Shown: piece by piece, positions 1 to 6,727 of the stretch
How the letters are laid out: each line of letters begins with the position of its first letter
Numbering within the stretch: the first letter of the stretch is position 1
DNA from: JACOTV01 sp964445135
GTDB lineage: Bacteria > Patescibacteriota > Microgenomatia > UBA1406 > GWC2-37-13
Assembly: GCA_964445135.1 (NCBI GenBank)
Contig: CAYUJW010000007.1
Location: forward strand, 1-33,293
DNA: 33,293 nucleotides
Direction: 5' to 3'
The notes under the pieces: generated by a model
The model's database searches: none
The model's input: only the letters and a program-made list of their open reading frames with translations
Told to the model about the DNA's origin: nothing
Position numbers and translations under genes: made by a program

Positions 1-261
1 TAATCCATAGAACCCAGGGTCTTCACGCATGTCGTTGATTCGTACTAAAAACCTACTTCCTTCAACCTGGCGCTCTACTTTCGCGTTCTCTGTCACACGA
101 AGGTGCTGACCATCAATGGGATATATTCCAGTTCCCCCCGGAAGTGGTGCAGCAAACACAATACGATTGGCCAAATCGGGCAATTCTCGCTCTATCGCTG
201 CACGGATATCAGGAGTCTTGAGCCGAGTATCGATGTCCCAAGGAGTTACTTCTTCTGCCAT
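1..261 (-). CDS. Unidentified protein, N-terminal 87 residues only
   Basis: An open frame starts at an ATG at 261-259 and runs off the left edge of the window. The first residues are MAEEVTPWDIDTRLKTPDIR, followed by a Gly/Pro-rich turn (APLPGGTGIYP) and a charged, beta-rich stretch. I do not recognise the family. The start lies 1 nt after the stop of the upstream DUF192 gene, so the two genes are very probably co-transcribed and translationally coupled. No signal peptide or membrane segment is visible in the part present. The reading frame is open over its whole length and has protein-like composition, so a real gene is likely although its function is unknown. Confidence 0.7.
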   Translation of the reverse strand, partial: MAEEVTPWDIDTRLKTPDIRAAIERELPDLANRIVFAAPLPGGTGIYPIDGQHLRVTENAKVERQVEGSRFLVRINDMREDPGFYGL

Positions 262-262
262 A

Positions 263-679
263 TTACTTCTTTACCAATTCAACAACTACGTCAACTGGCT
301 CAGGCGATTCAACATAAACCACATCTTTTGATTTTTCAATTGATGGCAATTGCGACCTTCCCACAACGCGATTACCGTCCATCCAAATAATTTCCAAATC
401 CATATACGTATTCATGTTCCAGAACTTTTGTGTCTTTTTACCCGGAAAATAAAACGCCATTCCATCTGCATGCGCAAGCGTTCGCACATACATCAGGCCA
501 CGGGCCCACTCGGCAGGATTTCTAGCTGTAAGTACCGTATATTTTTTGCCTTCAATGACGATTGATGTGGTATTTTTATTTTCTTGCGGACGCTTGGTAA
601 AAAGATACGTACCAGCAAACGTGAGCACCGCAGCCGCCGATAATACGCCAACTATGAGAGGATTCTTTATGCGCTTCAT
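263..679 (-). CDS. DUF192 family membrane-anchored protein
   Basis: This 138-aa protein has an N-terminal hydrophobic segment (about residues 8-28) that should anchor it in the membrane with the rest outside. The remainder matches the DUF192 (COG1430) pattern: the ARGLM motif near residue 60, a GMAFYF segment, and the FWNMNTYMDLEIIWMD block corresponding to the family's FWMKNT..PLDI.F core. The family is small, extracytoplasmic and of unknown biochemical role. A TACACT -10-like hexamer (688-693 on the minus strand) lies 8 nt before the ATG, so the transcript may be leaderless. The unidentified gene at 1-261 follows after 1 nt. Confidence 0.85.
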   Translation of the reverse strand: MKRIKNPLIVGVLSAAAVLTFAGTYLFTKRPQENKNTTSIVIEGKKYTVLTARNPAEWARGLMYVRTLAHADGMAFYFPGKKTQKFWNMNTYMDLEIIWMDGNRVVGRSQLPSIEKSKDVVYVESPEPVDVVVELVKK

Positions 680-735
680 ACACGTTTAGTGTAGCGCATT
701 TGTAAAAAAACATGAAGCCACATCCAATCAGTGAA

Positions 736-855
736 AATTTTGAGGCCAAACAACCGGGACAGGTTGATCGAGGCTAAAAATTCAATGGTGAAATAATGCC
801 CCAAAGCCACACACCTTACTTGGGTAATTTTGAGGCCAGTCAACCGGGGCGGTTG
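736..855. repeat. Two copies of a ~30-bp hairpin-forming direct repeat
   Basis: Near-identical units occur at 736-766 and 826-855, exactly 90 nt apart. Both start AATTTTGAGGCCA and end in a CAACC...GGTTG inverted repeat with a G-rich 5-6 nt loop. They differ by three substitutions and one indel. They lie in the gene-free stretch between the DUF192 gene and tRNA-Pro, where I see no coding sequence. They may be a short interspersed palindromic repeat or paired regulatory hairpins. No further copy was noticed in this window. Confidence 0.6.
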
Positions 856-943
856 GAAATGGCATAAATTTATCCTACAAATTGCTCCGCTTGATCGATT
901 GGTCGAGGAAAAATATCAGGCGGCATTTGCGCGATTGGTGCGC

Positions 944-949
944 TATAAT
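944..949 (+). promoter_or_regulatory. -10 box of tRNA-Pro promoter
   Basis: A perfect TATAAT lies 15 nt upstream of the mature tRNA 5' end. No convincing -35 hexamer is seen at 16-18 nt spacing, so the -10 call rests on the hexamer and its position. Confidence 0.6.
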
Positions 950-964
950 GAGGTTTGGCAAACA

Positions 965-1041
965 CGGGGTGTAGCTCAGATGGCTAGAGCGTTCGCTTTG
1001 GGAGCGAGAGGCCGCAGGTTCGAGTCCTGTCACCCCGACCA
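965..1041 (+). tRNA. tRNA-Pro (anticodon UGG), CCA encoded
   Basis: A full cloverleaf can be drawn. The acceptor stem is CGGGGTG paired with CACCCCG. The D arm is GCTC/GAGC. The anticodon stem TTCGC/GCGAG closes the loop TTTGGGA, giving anticodon TGG. The T arm is GCAGG-TTCGAGT-CCTGT. The discriminator A (1038) and a genome-encoded CCA (1039-1041) follow. The 3' end is the attachment site of the integrated element. Because the recombination core regenerates the tRNA end, the tRNA stays intact. Its native downstream T-run now lies at the far end of the element (6885-6890), so 3' termination may differ in the integrated state. Confidence 0.97.
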
Positions 1042-2615
1042 TTTCGGAATGAACGGCTTTTTAGGAGGGTATCGAATGGCTCTTTTAGTTGATATGACGC
1101 CACTTTCTCGTTACCTAAAGAAAAGTTCAAGAACAATAATCGACAAATCAAATCTTTAGCTATCGCGTCGCCCGCTTTGACCGTCGTAGCGGCATTTTTT
1201 GATAGGTTCAAGAATTCTTCTAAAGATAGCTCGTCTTCTTCTTCGTCGGTGAGTTTTGCCCGTAGTTCTGCAATAGTAGCCTCGACCTGACTTTGTTTAG
1301 TTTTTTGCTTTGCTAGTTCGTCTGCGTTTATTTGATACGCTGTCTTATTTTCGGTGAGCTTACCTAATGCCAGACCTATCCTTTTAGCTTCTTTTATATG
1401 GTTGCGTCGCTGTGCTTCGTATTGTTCGATTTCGCTACGAATTTTCTCGCGGTCATTATCGCCCAGCTTTTTTAGACTTTCCTTATAATCTATATATTCT
1501 TTTTCTGTTAGGTTCAAACCGTCTTTTAGAAGTTCGTAGATAAATTCAAATAAAACTAATGAGCGAACAGAAGCCTTTATATACGTCGGGTCTTTTTTGC
1601 TTTTTGCTCTATTTTCAGCCGAGTTTCTAACACATAGGGCATTGTCGCACCGATAGTATAAATATCGTTCTAAATGGCCGCTAGAGGGTGCTACGACCAT
1701 GTTACTTTGACAGTAGTCGCACTTCACCATTTGCTTTAATGGATAAAAGGTTCCTAACTTACTTTTGTAAGGGATATATCTATCTAAAATAAGGCTTTGC
1801 ACTTTGTCGTACGTATCGCGGTCGACCATTGGTTCGAAGTCGTAAATATCTGGTAAAAATACTGTTTGTCCCGCCTGAACGAGTGCGCCGTAATAAAAAG
1901 AGTCCTTAAAGATTGTACTTAACTTCTGAAAAGTCATGTATTGTTTTTGCTTTGTAGATTCCGTAAGGCGATAGTAACCTTTTTGATTAACATATTCGTT
2001 TATTTCTTCAAGTGATTTACCCTCGGCGCGCATATACCAAGCACTCTGTATTAAGGCGAATCGGTCGTTTACTTCGTCGGGGCGATAAATCCCGTGGTCG
2101 TCACGAATGTAGCCGTGTTTGTGAATTGGCGACTTTCCTTCTTCAAACTTTTTACGCACACCACGGGTTACGTCTTGCGAAAGTTTATCGCTGTATTGTT
2201 TTGACAAAACAAACGCCATACCCAAAAGCATTTTTCCATTAGCGTCGGGCGAGTAAATGTGAGTTACGAATTTAAAATCTTTAATGATTTTGCTATCTGC
2301 TAAATCTATTAGCATTCCAGCTTCAAGCATATTCCGTGCTAGACGGTCGGGATTCCAGGCTAAAATCGCGTCGTATTTACCAGCTTTAATATCTGTGACT
2401 ACTTTAGTAAAGACAGGTCGTATATTCGGTCGTTTAGCCGATTTTTCTTCGCGTAAAGTATCGACGACATTTAGACCTAGCCTTTGCGCTAGTTGATTAC
2501 ATTCGTCTATTTGGTCGGGAATCGAACGCACTTGTCGCTTTGGGTCGTCTGTCGACTTACGAGCGTAAAGAACGTATCGTAGCGATTTAAAGTCGATTGG
2601 GCTCTCGTCATACAT
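984..2615 (-). CDS. Large serine recombinase, C-terminus read from antisense tRNA
   Basis: This 543-aa site-specific recombinase is the likely integrase of the element. The resolvase catalytic domain (about 13-160) has YARKS with nucleophile Ser21 and Arg19, and DRLAR with Arg91 and Arg94. A recombinase domain follows (about 165-290), then a zinc ribbon (Cys299, Cys302, Cys323, Cys328) and a coiled coil (about 385-460). The frame crosses the left attachment core, so residues 528-543 (GDRTRTCGLSLPKRTL) are encoded by the antisense strand of tRNA-Pro. If the element is circularised, the frame instead continues 49 residues to a stop at 6730-6728. The ATG lies 10 nt after the erm stop with no clear Shine-Dalgarno site. 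Co-transcription with erm is likely. Confidence 0.95.
   Translation of the reverse strand: MYDESPIDFKSLRYVLYARKSTDDPKRQVRSIPDQIDECNQLAQRLGLNVVDTLREEKSAKRPNIRPVFTKVVTDIKAGKYDAILAWNPDRLARNMLEAGMLIDLADSKIIKDFKFVTHIYSPDANGKMLLGMAFVLSKQYSDKLSQDVTRGVRKKFEEGKSPIHKHGYIRDDHGIYRPDEVNDRFALIQSAWYMRAEGKSLEEINEYVNQKGYYRLTESTKQKQYMTFQKLSTIFKDSFYYGALVQAGQTVFLPDIYDFEPMVDRDTYDKVQSLILDRYIPYKSKLGTFYPLKQMVKCDYCQSNMVVAPSSGHLERYLYYRCDNALCVRNSAENRAKSKKDPTYIKASVRSLVLFEFIYELLKDGLNLTEKEYIDYKESLKKLGDNDREKIRSEIEQYEAQRRNHIKEAKRIGLALGKLTENKTAYQINADELAKQKTKQSQVEATIAELRAKLTDEEEDELSLEEFLNLSKNAATTVKAGDAIAKDLICRLLFLNFSLGNEKVASYQLKEPFDTLLKSRSFRNGRGDRTRTCGLSLPKRTL
1036..1044. repeat. Left attachment-site core (within tRNA-Pro 3' end)
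   Basis: CGACCATTT spans the end of the acceptor stem, the discriminator, the CCA and three Ts. The identical 9-mer recurs at 6879-6887. Both copies are preceded by AGGTTCG 18-20 nt upstream, so the element arm partly resembles the tRNA T-arm. Short identity between att sites is usual for serine integrases, which need only a small common core. Confidence 0.75.
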
Positions 2616-2625
2616 ATATTTATTG

Positions 2626-3513
2626 TTAATTTGTGCCGTTATTCTTCCAGTTTTTATCCAGTCTGGTTCGATTGATTTTCTCTAGTGAATTTTGTTGTGT
2701 GAGCATTCGTTTATACCCCCCTAAGACCTTCGATTTATTACCTATTAACTTAAACTTTTCAAACAAGGCTATCCACGCTTCTATATCTAGTTGGCTAGGT
2801 TTAGCAGAGATAGAAAAGTGTTTTAGATGTGCAACTTCATTTATCGCGTTTGCGTTCAAGACTTTAGATAAGCCCTTAAAGATATTTGGTGCAAATTGGT
2901 TGAATCCGAAAGTAACAAAGTCGTAAAACAGTTCTATGTCTTGTGCTAATACCTTCGGCATTTCAAGTTTTTGAAATCGAATCATTAAGGTATCGACCAT
3001 TGGCCGCGGGAAAAAGTCGTCTTTTCTAAATTCATGGAATACAGAAGTTTCGAAACGGCTCTGAATTAAGACGGAAACCAAACTATTAGTAGCCACGATT
3101 GGCTTACCTATGAACTTTTGGGCGGCTTCTTTTTGAACGATTAAATAGCTATCTGTTGATGGGTTATTTGAAAAAGTGAGCTTCTTAATAATGTTAGCTG
3201 TAAGGTTGAAGGGTATGTTCGAAAATACTTTGTAATCATATTTAGGTAAGCCGTATTGAAGAAAATCTTGATTTACGACTTCGACAAGATTCCTATTAGG
3301 AAATGCTTCTATGAGTTTGCGCGACAAGTTCTCGTCTATTTCGAAGGCAATAACTTTTCTAGCCCTATTTGCTAGTTGTTTAGTGATTATGCCTTCACCT
3401 GCGCCAATTTCGAAAACAATGTCGTCCACGCCAATAGAAGATTTCTCTATTAGTCTGTGAACTAAATCGTTATTTTTCAGAAAATTTTGTGAGTATTTAA
3501 TTCTATTTCTCAT
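2626..3513 (-). CDS. Erm-type 23S rRNA adenine N6-methyltransferase
   Basis: This 295-aa member of the KsgA/Erm rRNA adenine methyltransferase family has the N-terminal KYSQNFL signature, SAM motif I FEIGAGEG (34-41), acidic FEID (57-60), QDF (82-84) and the catalytic SNIPFNLT (98-105). NIPF/NIPY is typical of Erm 23S methylases, while KsgA usually has NLPY, so an Erm role (methylation of 23S A2058, macrolide-lincosamide-streptogramin B tolerance) is favoured. The C-terminal ~30 residues (NRTRLDKNWKN region) extend a little beyond short Erm proteins. It is divergent from the HTH gene and followed by the recombinase after 10 nt. A TATAAT (minus strand 3538-3533) and an AAGGA (3532-3528) precede it. 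No room exists for a long attenuator leader peptide. Specificity is inferred, not proven. Confidence 0.85.
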   Translation of the reverse strand: MRNRIKYSQNFLKNNDLVHRLIEKSSIGVDDIVFEIGAGEGIITKQLANRARKVIAFEIDENLSRKLIEAFPNRNLVEVVNQDFLQYGLPKYDYKVFSNIPFNLTANIIKKLTFSNNPSTDSYLIVQKEAAQKFIGKPIVATNSLVSVLIQSRFETSVFHEFRKDDFFPRPMVDTLMIRFQKLEMPKVLAQDIELFYDFVTFGFNQFAPNIFKGLSKVLNANAINEVAHLKHFSISAKPSQLDIEAWIALFEKFKLIGNKSKVLGGYKRMLTQQNSLEKINRTRLDKNWKNNGTN

Positions 3514-3567
3514 AAGTGTATTTCTATTCCTTATTATAGCGTAAAGTTGTATAATTTAGTATAAGTT
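3514..3567. promoter_or_regulatory. Overlapping divergent promoters, erm and HTH gene
   Basis: This 54-nt intergenic stretch holds TATAAT on the plus strand (3550-3555, 12 nt before the HTH start) and TATAAT on the minus strand (3538-3533, 19 nt before the erm start). The two boxes are only 11 nt apart back to back, so the promoters overlap and could be controlled together by the HTH protein. Neither has a clear -35 hexamer. Confidence 0.5.
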
Positions 3568-3750
3568 ATGTTGAATAAAATAAAACTATTACGAATCAGA
3601 GAAGCGTCCGAATTATTAGGGGTTAATCCTGAAACATTACGACGGTGGGACAATGAAGGGCGATTAAATGCTGTTCGGATAGGTAAAAGAAAAGACAGAC
3701 GGTACAAACCAGAAGATATTCAAAAGATTATTGATAATAAGAAGGTCTAA
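3568..3750 (+). CDS. Small MerR/excisionase-like HTH protein
   Basis: This 60-aa protein is nearly all one winged HTH of the MerR/HTH_17 type: LLRIREASELLGVNPETLRR (helix-turn-helix, residues 7-26) followed by WDNEGRLNAVRIGKRKDRRYKPEDI, the typical wing. Proteins of this size and fold are commonly excisionases (recombination directionality factors) or small regulators on mobile elements. The stop is immediately followed by the ATG of the next gene (1 nt), and it is divergent from erm-recombinase. An excision or regulatory role on the recombinase operon is inferred from position. A serine-integrase partner could equally be unrelated to this fold. Confidence 0.85.
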   Translation: MLNKIKLLRIREASELLGVNPETLRRWDNEGRLNAVRIGKRKDRRYKPEDIQKIIDNKKV

Positions 3751-3751
3751 T

Positions 3752-4399
3752 ATGAATACTATTCTTCAAAGACAATTTCAGAATGCTCTTCAAAGTTGCC
3801 AAAATCTTCATTCGTCAAATATCAGTCGAGAGTTTATTGATTTATTTACCAGGGTGGCTAAAGAATCCCCAAATGACACAATACAAGTTATTGATATTCT
3901 TTTACGCAATATCGAGACTGATAGGAGCAATACCGTCGCCTCACTCTATTGTTTAATTCGGTTAGCCGATATAAGTGACGAAATGAAAAAGGTTGTTTCT
4001 GACAAGTTTAATGACGAACAAATCGCCTTTTACATAGATGACCATGACCAAAGCATTTCTAATAACGCAAAAATACTTAAACAGGTGTTAAATGGGGCAC
4101 CACTTTCAAAGTATCAGAAAAAATCCGATGACAAACCAGGGGAAGGAGGAAATATGTATTTTATAAATAGTAACGTCAATATAAATTCACCGCATGCAAA
4201 TCAATCCCTAAACATTGGCGATTATACAATTCAAAACTTAGACAGCTACAATGAAGAAACAAAACAACTATTACTTGACCTTAAAGATGCTTTAGATAAA
4301 AAGGATCAATCAAAAACGAAACAAATCTTATCGTTTCTAGCAGATAAAGGCTTTGATTTGTTGGTGGCAATCGCGGCGGGTGCTGTATTTCAAAAATAG
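3752..4399 (+). CDS. Unknown 215-aa protein with C-terminal hydrophobic segment
   Basis: The family is not recognised. The ATG at 3752 is chosen because GAAGG lies just upstream and the HTH stop ends at 3750; a frame extension to TTG 3731 would overlap that gene. Residues 1-130 appear all-helical (helical-repeat like). Residues about 135-165 are Asn/Ser-rich and beta-like (MYFINSNVNINSPHANQSLN). Then comes a charged helical stretch (EETKQLLLDLKDALDKKD), and the C-terminus is a hydrophobic helix (LLVAIAAGAVF) that could insert in a membrane. Such an Asn-rich beta segment followed by a helix and hydrophobic tail is reminiscent of some defence-associated effectors, but this is only an impression. 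It pairs with the HTH gene in a two-gene operon. Confidence 0.75.
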   Translation: MNTILQRQFQNALQSCQNLHSSNISREFIDLFTRVAKESPNDTIQVIDILLRNIETDRSNTVASLYCLIRLADISDEMKKVVSDKFNDEQIAFYIDDHDQSISNNAKILKQVLNGAPLSKYQKKSDDKPGEGGNMYFINSNVNINSPHANQSLNIGDYTIQNLDSYNEETKQLLLDLKDALDKKDQSKTKQILSFLADKGFDLLVAIAAGAVFQK

Positions 4400-4424
4400 C
4401 ATTGTAGTTATAACAAAATCTAAG

Positions 4425-5045
4425 CTAAGTAGCAGACTGTAATTGTTCTTGTTTAACGGTTCGTTCTTTGCTTTTAACGTAATCGTAGTGTTTGTTCATA
4501 AGTCCTTCTAATAATTCAGCTTCATGCTCGTTCCGTGGTGCGCCCAGTTTAGGATTTTGGTATGGGTCGTCGTCTTCTGCCACTGCACCGATTTTATCTA
4601 CCTTTTCCAGCCACCACATAGCCGCGTTTACATTAGGCTGAATTTCTTTTAATTCGATATAAGTCGGCTGATTGGTGGTTGGGTGAGTAAGTTTGTAGTA
4701 ACTGGGTTTACGCCCCATTATCGATTCGGCTACTGTCATTCTTGACCGTAAAGACACATTGTTCTTCGCCAGGCTAGATACCCCGCGAAATGTTTCAGAT
4801 TCCTTCATGTATTTTTGTCTTCGTTTTTCTGGTAAATCTGCACTTTCAGCCGAGAATTTATAGTCGCCAGTCATGGAAAGCACGAACAAATAATGGCGTA
4901 GTATTTCGCGGGTTAATTCTCTTTTTCTACCGCTATCTTCTTTTATTGTGCCGTCGGGGTTAGTCCGAAGCTCTTTAATTATCTTTTTATGAAGCGTGTC
5001 GGTTACGTGTTTATCAATAAATTCGTTACTAGTAACAGAATACAT
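4425..5045 (-). CDS. Unknown 206-aa protein, possibly terminase-small-subunit-like
   Basis: A soluble, highly charged protein with no signal or membrane segment. An internal segment SLRSRMTVAESIMGRKPSYY is HTH-like, and a later NVNAAMWWLEKVDK stretch resembles the short aromatic motif found after the DNA-binding region of phage terminase small subunits. I regard that as a weak resemblance. The start is taken at the ATG (5045). A TTG three codons upstream (5054) has a better-placed GTGAG and is a real alternative. It is the last gene of the minus-strand operon nuclease - 80-aa gene - this gene, and is convergent with the 215-aa gene (25 nt apart). Confidence 0.7.
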   Translation of the reverse strand: MYSVTSNEFIDKHVTDTLHKKIIKELRTNPDGTIKEDSGRKRELTREILRHYLFVLSMTGDYKFSAESADLPEKRRQKYMKESETFRGVSSLAKNNVSLRSRMTVAESIMGRKPSYYKLTHPTTNQPTYIELKEIQPNVNAAMWWLEKVDKIGAVAEDDDPYQNPKLGAPRNEHEAELLEGLMNKHYDYVKSKERTVKQEQLQSAT

Positions 5046-5080
5046 ATAGTTCAATATAGACTCACTTAATAGAATGGTTG

Positions 5081-5323
5081 TTATTTTTTGCCTTGATTTT
5101 CATTTTTTCCTTTATTTTTAGGTACGAATGTACCCTTAAAGTAATCAAATCGAACTTCGTCGTCATTTAGGTTTATGCGCTTTCCGTCTTTATCTATGAT
5201 ACTTTTCTCGTTCTTGGCGGCGTCTGGGGATTTAGTATCAATTTTCCTCATTACTTCGACGACCTGATTAACAGGATTGGTTTTTACAGGCGTATTCGGT
5301 TTTGTGTCATTTTGATTTGTCAT
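5081..5323 (-). CDS. Unknown small charged protein (80 aa)
   Basis: An Asn/Lys/Asp-rich, low-complexity protein, apparently soluble and probably partly disordered at both ends (TNQNDTKPNTPVKTNP at the start, KNKGKNENQGKK at the end). A central DGKRINLNDDEVRFDYFKGTFVP segment may fold. I do not recognise a family. Its start lies 1 nt downstream of the nuclease stop (5325), so it is translationally coupled to the nuclease gene and may be its partner or antagonist, although nothing in the sequence proves this. Confidence 0.7.
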   Translation of the reverse strand: MTNQNDTKPNTPVKTNPVNQVVEVMRKIDTKSPDAAKNEKSIIDKDGKRINLNDDEVRFDYFKGTFVPKNKGKNENQGKK

Positions 5324-5324
5324 A

Positions 5325-6668
5325 TTATTTCTCTGTAAATTTATATAAACCTGGATTTTTTAGTTCGGCGCGGGCGTCTTCAACGCTAATTTTATCGGTT
5401 AATACGGCTATGCAAAGTTTATATAGTTCGTAAATTGGTATAAGCGTGATGTTGCTTTCGGCACAATAAGTAATCAGATTGGGGTCAGAAGCAAAAGGTT
5501 GTGTCCTATCTAAAGGACTTGTGCGCCTTTCATGGTTAAAAACTAACATGGAACAAAGGGTTGTTGATTCTACTTTTTTTATTCTTGCGTATTCTGTGAT
5601 ATGAGCGTTTAGGTCAACTCGAATCCATGAGGCTTTTGCCCCTCGTTCTGTACCTTTTACCTCGACTAATGCGAAGTATCCATTATCTGCTATTTGTATA
5701 TCTTCCTTTAGAGCCTGGCCTAACTTTTTGTTTTCTTCGTCCAAATCGGTTACCTTAAAGCCCAATACCTTAAACATTTTTACGACCTGTGGTTTAAGTT
5801 TACTTTCCTCGTTAAATGCGTCGCTATCGTCTGCTATTAGTGCCTGATTCAAAAATGAAGTTTTGCCGCGAACAACTTTAATTTCTTTTTCAACCTTGTC
5901 TACTTGTACTTGCGCTTTTTGCTGTATATCAACGATTTCATTTTCGAGTTCTTTAACTTCTGGGTAAATAAATTCGTCCGAATTAAGCCACACGATATTA
6001 TGGATGTCAGGGAATATATCCTCATTCGTCATATAAGGAAAACAATCTTGCAGAGCGCACAAAATAAAGTCGACCTGACTGTTTACGTAAGGGAAAAGAA
6101 GCAAGTCGGGGTCAGAAAATCCAACAAACCGATTATCGTCCTCGTCTTTGTAAAAATCAGTGTAGCCTACTCGGTTATCAGCCCAAACGATTGAGAATTT
6201 TACATTCTCGTCTTGTACGAACCGTTCTAAAAGAGGTTTTAAGTGTTCTATACCTTCTTCTTCGTATGTGGGCGGAATTATGTTTGTCGTAGTGCGTGGG
6301 GTAAGACCAAAGGTGTAACCAGTAGCGCCTGAAATATGCTTCGGCACGATTGTATCGCGGGACAATAACGCTGTGGTTATCCCATTTTTGCTTCTTACGT
6401 ATGTAAAATATGGCTGGATTTTTTGAATAGCGTCGTGGTCGGGTGAGAAGCCCATACCAGAAGGTCTAACGGTCAATTTAGAACAATCCCAAAAAATCAA
6501 CTCCACTTCGCTGGGGTGTTGTGGTATTTTTGTCGGTTTCCCACTTAGACCAGAATCCCCTTGAATTGTAACGTAACCCTTTTCCGCAATAGCTTTAACA
6601 ACCTTTGGGTCGAAGTCTAAAAACAGTATTCGAGGCTTTGTAATTTTTTCTTTTCGAATTATTGACAT
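5325..6668 (-). CDS. PD-(D/E)XK-like nuclease protein with N-terminal Rossmann-like domain
   Basis: This 447-aa protein opens with an alpha/beta segment (KPRILFLDFDPKVVKAIAEKG, about 11-31) that looks Rossmann- or receiver-like. A long middle domain and a coiled coil (about 236-268) follow. The C-terminal domain (about 285-430) carries EDIQI (322-326) then YFALVEVKG (331-339), which fits the D...E-x-K active site of the PD-(D/E)XK restriction-endonuclease fold (Asp323, Glu336, Lys338), followed by an ARIKKV helix and a typical late beta-alpha (NITLIPIYELYKLCI). It probably cleaves DNA, perhaps in element defence or maintenance. It heads a three-gene operon and lies nearest the right end of the element. 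A perfect inverted repeat (6695-6710) precedes it. No cognate methylase is present in the window. Confidence 0.7.
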   Translation of the reverse strand: MSIIRKEKITKPRILFLDFDPKVVKAIAEKGYVTIQGDSGLSGKPTKIPQHPSEVELIFWDCSKLTVRPSGMGFSPDHDAIQKIQPYFTYVRSKNGITTALLSRDTIVPKHISGATGYTFGLTPRTTTNIIPPTYEEEGIEHLKPLLERFVQDENVKFSIVWADNRVGYTDFYKDEDDNRFVGFSDPDLLLFPYVNSQVDFILCALQDCFPYMTNEDIFPDIHNIVWLNSDEFIYPEVKELENEIVDIQQKAQVQVDKVEKEIKVVRGKTSFLNQALIADDSDAFNEESKLKPQVVKMFKVLGFKVTDLDEENKKLGQALKEDIQIADNGYFALVEVKGTERGAKASWIRVDLNAHITEYARIKKVESTTLCSMLVFNHERRTSPLDRTQPFASDPNLITYCAESNITLIPIYELYKLCIAVLTDKISVEDARAELKNPGLYKFTEK

Positions 6669-6694
6669 AGTGATTTATCATGGTGGGCAGTTAT

Positions 6695-6710
6695 TGCGCC
6701 ACATGGCGCA
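6695..6710. promoter_or_regulatory. Palindrome upstream of the nuclease operon (possible operator)
   Basis: TGCGCCA-CA-TGGCGCA is a perfect 7-bp inverted repeat with a 2-nt centre, 26 nt before the nuclease ATG. On the plus strand it is followed by TTTTG, so a weak terminator is an alternative reading. It is unusually GC-rich for the element, and its position suggests an operator for the nuclease operon. Confidence 0.5.
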
Positions 6711-6727
6711 TTTTGTCGATATATCCC

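Noticed and set aside
984..1041. The C-terminal GDRTRTCGLSLPKRTL tail as a functional protein motif
   Set aside because: It is the reverse-strand translation of tRNA-Pro and arises wherever a frame runs into such a tRNA. It has no reason to be a selected domain.
830..1159. A 109-aa plus-strand open frame across the tRNA
   Set aside because: It covers the tRNA gene and antisense recombinase sequence, and has no promoter or family similarity.
3514..3567. Translational attenuator (leader peptide) for erm
   Set aside because: The 54-nt divergent region with a ~19-nt leader is too short for a leader peptide and alternative hairpins.
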